Source: Oopsacas minuta
Lineage: Eukaryota > Porifera > Hexactinellida > Lyssacinosida > Leucopsacidae
Direction of reading: 5' to 3'
NCBI GenBank assembly: GCA_024704765.1
Contig: JAKMXF010000311.1
Span: forward strand, 70,735-134,734
DNA length: 64,000 nt
Shown here: piece after piece, positions 56,231 to 64,000 of the stretch
How positions within the stretch are numbered: position 1 is the first letter of the stretch
Layout of the letters: the number at the start of each line of letters is the position of its first letter
Position numbers and translations under genes: made by a program
The notes under the pieces: model-generated
The model's database searches: none
What the model saw: the letters and a program-made list of their open reading frames with translations, nothing else
What the model was told of the DNA's origin: nothing

Positions 56231-56300
56231 GGCCGTAGGACCCGGTGCGGCAGGTGAGGTGCTCGCCGCACCAATGATTTTTTGCTTCAGAGGTCCCTGA
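56231..56300. repeat. hAT-like fragment
   Basis: GC-rich patch starting CAGGGCCGTAGGACCC and ending GAGGTCCCTG, strikingly different in composition from its AT-rich surroundings; typical look of a short hAT end or MITE. Confidence 0.45.
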
Positions 56301-57517
56301 TCTGACACTGATAAGAATACAAGTAACAAAATGTATTCAGAAATGAGGAAATCTTTTGATTCTTGTCATCCTTCCACAATCCATGGCATTATAGTTCTTA
56401 TTCAGGGTATTAAGTATAATAACAAAGTATACTGGTTATAGTTGAATTAAATATGCCAAATTTGCAATGAAAGTGGACTTTGAGATAAACTAGTAAAGAG
56501 TGGACAATGGATAAGAAAAGTTAGAAAAACTATTATATCCTTTAGATAATTAGCAAATGTTCAATGAAAGAGATGATATATAGCTACATGAATATTTAAC
56601 TGAATACTCCCGGGAAAATGTGTGATTTAATGACGTCAAAAAGCTACTAAAATCTCGTTTATGGTGCGGGAATTGGTTAAAAGAGAGTGGTAAAATTTAG
56701 TGTTCCTTTTCTTTACGAATGTAACACTTCGGCCGTAATCGGTTAAGTTCCTTGGGTCATGGGTAAGTAAAGCAAGCAATGAAAACTCTGAGTAACAAAG
56801 TGTCCCACAAATATTTAAACCATGGTAATAACAGAAATCAGGGGCCATCTTCAGCAAGATAGAGTTTGTGTTATAAATCAGACAAATTTTATTATTCAAA
56901 TTCGAGCAATTTTAGTTCGACACATGTAATAGCAGCTCCCCCGCCCACATCAAATTTCACATCCCCCCAAATATCTCAATTTGTCAACATTTTATCTAAC
57001 TCTTGATGAAAGCATGTATTGTAATTAAATTGGCCATGAGGGCAATAATTATATAAAGATGATTACATCTATTCTGTCTAGCACGACATGTGTTTATTAA
57101 TTTCGACTTGGTGCATTTAAATAGACAAATGAATGAGCAAAATATAGTCTAATTGTTTATACTAAATAGAAAGCGTCATAGAATATTAAATTATAATAAT
57201 GAGAAGCTGTCAGTAAGAATCCTCAAAATAGTAACAACATAAAAGTACACCTGTATTTCAATAAATAAACAGTAGATTCTCGTAGTTCACAGTTAATACA
57301 GCTCTGAATAATACTTAAACTCTAGCAGATCTCAAACTGAGTAATCTGACACGAGCATATGACCTAATCTACCTTTTCCATGCACCATAGAATTATAGAT
57401 TACATTCTCAGGTCCCAAATTTCCAAAAATAAATATTGGATAGTTCTTGATAATTCGAAGTAAAGACAATTTTTTTCGGTACAGCTAATTTCTGTATGTA
57501 TAATTGGATTATGCAGA

Positions 57518-57646
57518 CAGTGGAGGACGGGGCATATGACCCGGTTTTGCCAGATCCCCAGACCACCACTACCCATTTTATAATAAGATTTTTCCCGGGG
57601 TTTGAAATCTTGGCTCGGGCTATGCAAAATCCTTGGACCGCCTCTG
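57518..57646. repeat. hAT-type MITE
   Basis: 129 bp starting CAGTGGAGGACGGGGC and ending GGACCGCCTCTG, flanked by an imperfect 8-bp duplication (TATGCAGA / TATACAGG). No coding capacity. Confidence 0.6.
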
Positions 57647-60245
57647 TATACAGGTTAAGAACTTAAGTTCTACTATACATATAGTATACTGTCATTGCAA
57701 ATGGAGAAAGTTGAATAAACTTAAACTTAGTTATCAAAATATTAATTAAATACAAATAATAAACTAATTAATTACCAAAACATGTTAATTGAATAATTAA
57801 ATAAAGTAATTACTTCATAATTAATTAGTTCATGGAGAGAGAGTTGCACCAGTAAATTATCCATGGAGTTATTAAGAATACAATTATATTGCAATAATTA
57901 AATATGATATTTTAAGAAAAAGTAACTTTATAATGGAAAAACAATAAATTTTGTTAAATATTTAATAATGTGGAATTTTCACGAATTTATATTTGATATT
58001 CTCCAATCGTTCTTATACGTAGGATGATGTGAATTGCATTCGAATATAATCTACAGTTTATTGTATGTAAAATTCTCAGTAGAAATGTAATTACGTACAG
58101 AGTTCGATATGCAATAATTATATTAATTTGAAAAACTAACATTTGGTATAATTAATTGCCAATTTGAACGTGGATGTAAATTGATCTGTTAACACATAGA
58201 CGTAGTAGACGATAAAAAGCAGAAAGGAAGAAGCATTGAGTAAAGTAATTGCACGATTTCAAGAAGGAAGTCTAATAAGGTAAGGGAAATTGGATATGAT
58301 CTAAATGCGCAGTTAATGATCTTGGAAGTTCGTAATATTTTAGAATGTGGCATTTCGAGGATAAGCACAACGTATAGTTAGTATAGAATATAGAACTTCG
58401 AACACCCCAAACAGTCACAATCATATTAATGTATATACCATACATACATTAAGTATGGCTTATGAGATTCAATTACGCTCTATAGTGATAATGAAATTAC
58501 AAGAAATTTGGATAATTGATGTCAAACGAAGTTGATATTTACACTTCACTTTTGTAAATTTTAGCTATTTTCGTTCAAATGAGGATTTGAATCAACGAAA
58601 GAATTTTCTTAATCATAGTGTATTGAATAAACATAATAAATGGATATAAGGGAACACTATGTACACCTAGTTATACGCGATAAGCTTATGGTATTCATAT
58701 CTTTAAACGGTGTATGTCAAACTGATGCAATACATGTACGCAACATCTTCAAAAGAATACCAAATAAGGAATCAGCAATTTGCAACTTAGTATTAGCAAC
58801 TAATATGAAGTCTTTTTAATTTAACCAAATGCAAAAAATCAACATACGTGTAAATAATAGTCTGCTATTTAGTTGATCAACTTTCACTATTTTTACACGT
58901 GGCCTATGGAGGATATTAACAGGAATATAATAATACGAAAATTGGTGAGTTTAATATAGTAACCTGAATTACGCATAGAGCGTTTATAATTATTGGAATT
59001 TAATCCAAACTCATAGAAGAAGATGAATTGCAGCTGATACAGATTAAAGGGATAATAGTTCTAGAAATATTTAGCCGAGATTTGTCAATGCTTAGCTAGG
59101 TGTTTGAGGAATTGTTGAAATCTATTGGAAGATGGAGTTAATTTCATTGCAAATGGACGACAGCTCTATTTGGCTTGATTTATTAACCTACAACATAATA
59201 AAAACAATCCAATAATAAGGATATCTCAGTACAACTAGAATTGCTGATAAACACATACGAATGCTTGTTTACGAGCAAGAATTAATAACAACTGTAATTA
59301 TTTGCCGAAAATTAATTGCAAAAAATCTATAATTACATTCGGAGAAAAATATTGTACCTTCATATTGTCGGAACAGTAACGTAAATATGTTATATGAGAT
59401 TTTGTCACATTGATGAGAATTTTAATGATTTCTCCTAAGCGAAAGAGTGTAGTCACGGTTTTTTCTGAAATAATCTATCACACAATACTCTACCTGTGGA
59501 AGTACAATGGTTTCGTGAAGTGATATCATGTATAGAAGAATATTCCCTAGTTATCTATGTAATAGCAATGGAAGCAGTATAAACTGTATTGAAGAATCCA
59601 CAATAGATTATGTATTCTCGTAATACAGATTTATCTAAAATATTGCAATACAATTACGTATATTTGAGAGGAAAGTTCAGACGCCGAGATTGAAAGACAT
59701 TTAAAGAGTTGAAGCTATGCAAAATTAAATGGTAGCTTATTTAGAGATCGTCTCGTAACCTCCCATAGAAACAAGAATTACAGGGGCGTAGACAAGATTT
59801 GTCTTATGACATAAAGTTGGCGTTTTGGACTATGAAATGTAGGATGATGCCAGAAAGTTTTCTGCTTAAGCCCCCAAGCCATTGTAAACCAATTTTACCA
59901 TAATTAGAACAAAACTTTTGCTAAAATAAAAGAAATTGATAAAAATCTACATATAAGGATGTCAAAAATATAACCTTAGAGTCTAGTAATGAATCTAAAG
60001 TCAATCCCAAATAGGTCATTATTCTATAATAAGAACTAATTAATTATAATACCTACTGAGAAGTCGAAATATTTCATAGAAACTGAATTATTAAGATAAT
60101 TGAAAGATTAGGTGGGAAATATACTACATTTAATGCATTATGTTTACGTATAATTTCATATTGAAAGAGCTCTTTAGATTGCATCGTAAGAATTCAGTGG
60201 TTAATAATAATACGAAATTCAATGAAAACGTATACACCAATAAAG

Positions 60246-60253
60246 TATAAATA
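60246..60253 (+). promoter_or_regulatory. TATA box of kinase gene 3
   Basis: TATAAATA in AAAGTATAAATAGAGATT, 68 bp before the ATG; same 18-base context as kinase gene 1, although the surrounding upstream DNA is not alike. Confidence 0.7.
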
Positions 60254-60313
60254 GAGATTGGCTAAGAAGTAAGAAATATAATAAGAATTTAAACAATATA
60301 ACAAATATTCAAA

Positions 60314-61249
60314 ATGCTAAAACTGATAAAATCTCAATTCAAAAAATGCTGTACGAGATGTACTTATAATGCAAAAAAGTCAGCAAAAACAGAAATAGAA
60401 ACAGTCAAAACTGGTTTTGAAAAATACGAACTCATAGAACAAATCGGTGAGGGTGGCTGTGCAAAGATTTTCCTTGCAAACAACATTGTAACAAACGAAA
60501 AATGCGCCATCAAATGTATAGAAACTAAAACAGAAAAGGCAAAGAGGTATCTTCAATACGAAATCAGCACGATGCAGAAGATGAAAGGAATAAAGGGGGT
60601 AGTACAAATGCAAGAAACATTCAAAGATGATGAAGAAACTACACACATAGTAATGGAACACATCAACGGATGGTGTCTACAAGATGTAGTTGAAAACTTA
60701 CAAATTGATGAACGAGTAATAGCAACTCTCTGTAAAAGCATATTAAAATCTCTGCAACAAGTGCATGCGCGACGAATCATACACAGAGACATAAAATGCG
60801 GTAACATAATGCTCACAAAGGATGGAGAAACTAAACTGATTGATTTTGGGTATGCAACTTACTGTCCTGAAGGTGGTTACGTGAAAAGCGGGAAAGTTGG
60901 TTCCATGTTCTGGATGGCTCCAGAGATATTCCAAAAAGAAGCTTACAACCACAAAGCAGATATTTGGAGCTTTGGAATTATGGTACTTGAGATGTACTTA
61001 GGCGACCCTCCTTACTACGGATCACCAAAAACAAACGAAACAATTGTAACCCATCTAGCTATGGGAGATGTACCTATACCAGGCGGAATGTCATCAAAAA
61101 TGCAGAATTTTGTCAGAAGATGTCTAGCATATTCACCAGATGAGAGACCAAATGTTGACGAGCTTCTAGATGACGTATACTTAAGAGATACAGTCACGAT
61201 AGAAGATATTGCAGACAATATCAATAGAATGTTCAAAGTTACAGTATAA
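60314..61249 (+). CDS. STE20/PAK-like Ser/Thr kinase 3
   Basis: Intronless, 311 residues, a diverged paralog of kinases 1 and 2 (very roughly two thirds identical; long identical blocks such as CKSILKSLQQVH and HRDIKCGNIML). The N-terminal 35 residues are unrelated, with a Lys/Cys-rich basic stretch (KKCCTRCTYNAKKSAK) that could associate with membranes. Catalytic residues are in place: Lys67 in CAIK, Asp159 in HRD, Asp177 in DFG and GSMFWMAPE. The Gly loop reads GEGGCAKI, with Ala in place of the third Gly, which may slow ATP handling. No CRIB or other regulatory domain. AATAAA lies about 60 bp after the stop. Part of the lineage-specific zone that also holds the two-TM family. Confidence 0.92.
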   Translation: MLKLIKSQFKKCCTRCTYNAKKSAKTEIETVKTGFEKYELIEQIGEGGCAKIFLANNIVTNEKCAIKCIETKTEKAKRYLQYEISTMQKMKGIKGVVQMQETFKDDEETTHIVMEHINGWCLQDVVENLQIDERVIATLCKSILKSLQQVHARRIIHRDIKCGNIMLTKDGETKLIDFGYATYCPEGGYVKSGKVGSMFWMAPEIFQKEAYNHKADIWSFGIMVLEMYLGDPPYYGSPKTNETIVTHLAMGDVPIPGGMSSKMQNFVRRCLAYSPDERPNVDELLDDVYLRDTVTIEDIADNINRMFKVTV

Positions 61250-64000
61250 CTTTTATTTCTATGTTTTTCAACAACTTATATTTGTATATACGATTTTTGT
61301 TCACTTTATTGAAAAATAAACTTTTAGCAAATATATCGTCACAATTCTCTAGCAATGGGTAATTAACAAATACCTGTTTAACAGTTTAACATCATTGCAA
61401 TGTTTACACTAAAAAATTAACGCACGATGGTGATACGATTTAGTAGAGTCGAGGGTTCGAACGTAATTGAATGATAATTTCAAATTTGTAATTGAGATCG
61501 TGTTTGGACTATACAGTCATATTATACAATAAACACTCTATACAATTGGGTTGGTTTGACAAATGAAGTAAGTACATATCTGTGAGTATTACTTGTGTAA
61601 GATATTTTGTTACTACACTATACTGTTAGTATTAATGGAAGTAATATTTGATTGCAAAATAATTGTAAGAGGCTGATGGAGCCAATACAGCTCAATTGGG
61701 ACAATATTTCTTAATATGCCAACAATAGAACTATATCAAATAGTGCATTAACAGCTTTCACATTAAGATTAGCGCCAATTTTTAAGACTGAATATTGGCC
61801 AGTAAAAGCAAAGTATAATTGAACACGTGTAGTAAGATCATACTCTACTACCCCCGTGAAATATTCAAATTAATTAAGATGCTCTCTTATAAAGTGTCTA
61901 TAGATACAGCTGTATTAGCCTGATGGTAAAGAGATAATCTATAGCACATCTTGGGTATTTGAATAATCACTGTATTGATGTTAAATTTGTATGTTTGTCC
62001 TATTCACTACATCTGGTTCATACTATTACAGATACACTAATTAGATTAAGTGGGTGTCTTGTTACCACGATAAAGTGCTGTAAATATGATCTTATTACAG
62101 GAGAAACGCTTATCCCATAGAATTATGATCAACTACGTAATAGCAAAATGGGTGATTTAGAAGCTATTGTAATAGAAATAGAAACTATAGTACAGTGTAA
62201 CCTCCTAATATAAACACGGTTAATGCGAATTTCCGGATAAGACGATCAAATATCTCCACAAAATCAGCTCCCTACAATGGCTATTCAATTGGCATTACTC
62301 CGGTTAATAAGAAAGTATATTACACTACACTACAAGTATATGTTACGTAGATTAAAAGGAGGGGATAATTTTTGATAGGTTGAATGATATGATTATCTAT
62401 TTCTTGAATAATTTTGTGAAAGGCACGATATGATTGTCCATTGCCCACGTATATGACAAAACATGCATTATGCTTTATGTGATGGTATAATAGTATCATT
62501 TGTGATAACACACCAGATATTGTATGCTATGAAAAACAAAGCTTGCAAAATAACTTCTTAAAACGAAAGGAACATTTGAGATATTATTGCTCATATTTAC
62601 TGTTGAGAAAATACATGCAATTTGTAACTAAAGAAACTACTATTAATATCCCACATGCATTTCGGGAAAATATTCAAGATTAATCTAACAAATATTTCTA
62701 GCTTTTGTTATTTGATTGCGATTAAAAATTCTATTCAATTTACAACAATTTGATCCTAAGAAACTTTCAATCAACTATGCATTTTGTGGAATTAAAGACC
62801 AAATATTAAGGAGAATGGCGAAAAATGCAAATAAATCACTATTAAAATTAAAAGCAATCCTCGGAAAAATGAGTGGATATATTTCAAATTCTACACTAAT
62901 GTATTAATATGAAAATAACTTGATTTTGGGTATATATTAATTCATTCTGTGTGTACGTTACGTATAATGTTAAATGACAGGACTCAAGCATTTGAAAATC
63001 TGTATTCGCTTGAGAGTATTTAACTAAGCATTGACTATTTTCATTGAATAAATGCTTTCAAATGACTTGTACCCCACAGGTCTTTAAACTGTGAAGTGAA
63101 CACTATCTAGATATAGTAATCATATAAATATGTTATAAAGCAATTTGATGCTATATTTGAAGAAATCTGTAGGAGTTTCCAATTCAAATCTCAGCGACAG
63201 CTTCAATGACCAGTATTTGTTTCAATAGCAATACCAAATTAATTAAGCCAATCAATTAGCATTCAATAGATGGTTGATTAAAGTAGATGATAAGAATTAT
63301 CAGAATGGAGTCCTAAGATTCTCCAAAAACAAGATCGATCAGTCAACATAAATTGACTTAGATTCGTGAATAGATTTGACAAATAACTTTCGAAAAGTTT
63401 AAGCTACTGCCATTTTTAAGCGATATATAAAGTGTCAGCTTACAAATGATTGACTTACAAGGAAATTTAGTCTTAATGTAGTTAAATGTTCTTATATGAA
63501 AGATGATTCTAAAATTTTCGGAGTAGTCTAAACTATACTACTGCGTTGATATGATTTTGACAGAATTAAAGTAATAATGAGTTAATGATGGTGAAAATCA
63601 ATTACAAATGATTTGGATTTGAACTCTTAAACTTTGGAAGTAAAATCATGGCCTGTAAGACACGCCTCCAAAATTGAAAATAATCACATTACTCTGAGTG
63701 GAAAATTTGATATACAATGTACAAATGTAGTAATAAAATATGAGATTAATCAAATTTCCAGAAATTTTATCAAATTTTTTACATAATAATTTCACAACCA
63801 AATCTGGCACAATTAATTTTTGTTAATTGATTATTAATCAACCACAAAAGAAAATTGAGACAGATTAGTTAGAAATATATGGGTAATAAAGTTAAGTCGA
63901 TAAAAATACTATCACAGATAGCTTTGGCAACTTATGTAAGCATTAACTGACCAAACTGGGTTAGAGATGCAACTTACAAGTTAAATGCAAATACATGTCA
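61250..64000. other. Gene-poor end of the window
   Basis: AT-rich, no supported ORF or RNA gene. Contains a MITE at 62193-62315. Confidence 0.45.
62193..62315. repeat. MITE family C, copy 2 (truncated)
   Basis: Starts CAGTGTAACCTCCTAATA and shares GGATAAGACGA and GGCTATTCAATTGGC-like blocks with 37677-37860, but its right end is lost. Confidence 0.6.

Larger units (their letters stand above)
55931..60245. other. Long gene-poor region with TE relics
   Basis: No supported gene. Contains hAT-like fragments at 56231-56300 and 57518-57646, a CAGGGGCGTAG end at 59781, and a possible Tc1-type transposase relic near 58190-58380 (readable pieces such as SKVIARFQEG and VREIGYDLN in broken frames). 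Confidence 0.4.

Noticed and set aside
61441-61475. GGGTTCGAAC, resembling a tRNA T-loop
   Set aside because: No acceptor, D or anticodon arm around it.
62716-62907. 63-residue plus-strand ORF
   Set aside because: Starts with TTG, no domain, Lys/Asn-rich as expected of random AT-rich DNA.
1-64000. CRISPR arrays, operons, ribosome binding sites, rRNA genes
   Set aside because: None seen; the window is eukaryotic, with introns and single-gene promoters.

Overview
This is nuclear DNA of an animal: AT-rich (by eye about two thirds A+T), with spliceosomal introns and many small transposon relics. Animal-type genes are a caspase with CARD/DED-like N-terminus and a second caspase with a C-terminal propeller-like domain, the Notch/EGF O-glucosyltransferase POGLUT1, the axonemal docking-complex protein ODAD2 (ARMC4), a glypican-like secreted protein and an Ig-domain receptor. 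TBL3/UTP13 and CHMP2A are general eukaryotic genes. An early-branching metazoan such as a sponge is plausible (divergent receptors, lineage-specific families, small to moderate introns, some very long single-exon genes), but the sequence alone does not fix the lineage.

Layout. 0-5.3 kb: MITEs, a dead mariner nested in a palindromic element, then a four-exon caspase fused to a C-terminal propeller-like domain. 6.5-10.4 kb: a 1290-residue single-exon zinc-finger protein dominated by unusual C2HC fingers. 12-17 kb: a ten-exon secreted glypican-like protein with a near-identical duplicated cysteine-rich exon. 18-31 kb: a dense minus-strand block of TBL3, an Ig receptor, POGLUT1, CHMP2A, a second caspase and the 3' half of ODAD2, whose visible exons extend to 36.9 kb. 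40-61 kb: a sparse, lineage-specific zone with three intronless STE20/PAK-like kinases (40.1, 47.1 and 60.3 kb) around a minus-strand cluster of two-transmembrane Cys-rich proteins (51-55.9 kb, two intact, one frameshifted, one decayed). 61-64 kb: no gene seen.

Themes. The three kinases share a TATA box 65-68 bp upstream of the ATG, and two of them are nearly identical over the coding region only. The duplicated exon of the glypican-like gene shows the same coding-limited identity, which suggests gene conversion. Small DNA transposons (pogo/Tigger-like, hAT-like, mariner) fill much of the introns and spacers; two of the caspase-fusion introns consist largely of them. The candidates for an undescribed system are the caspase-propeller fusion and the kinase plus two-TM cluster at 40-61 kb; how these proteins work together is inference only.
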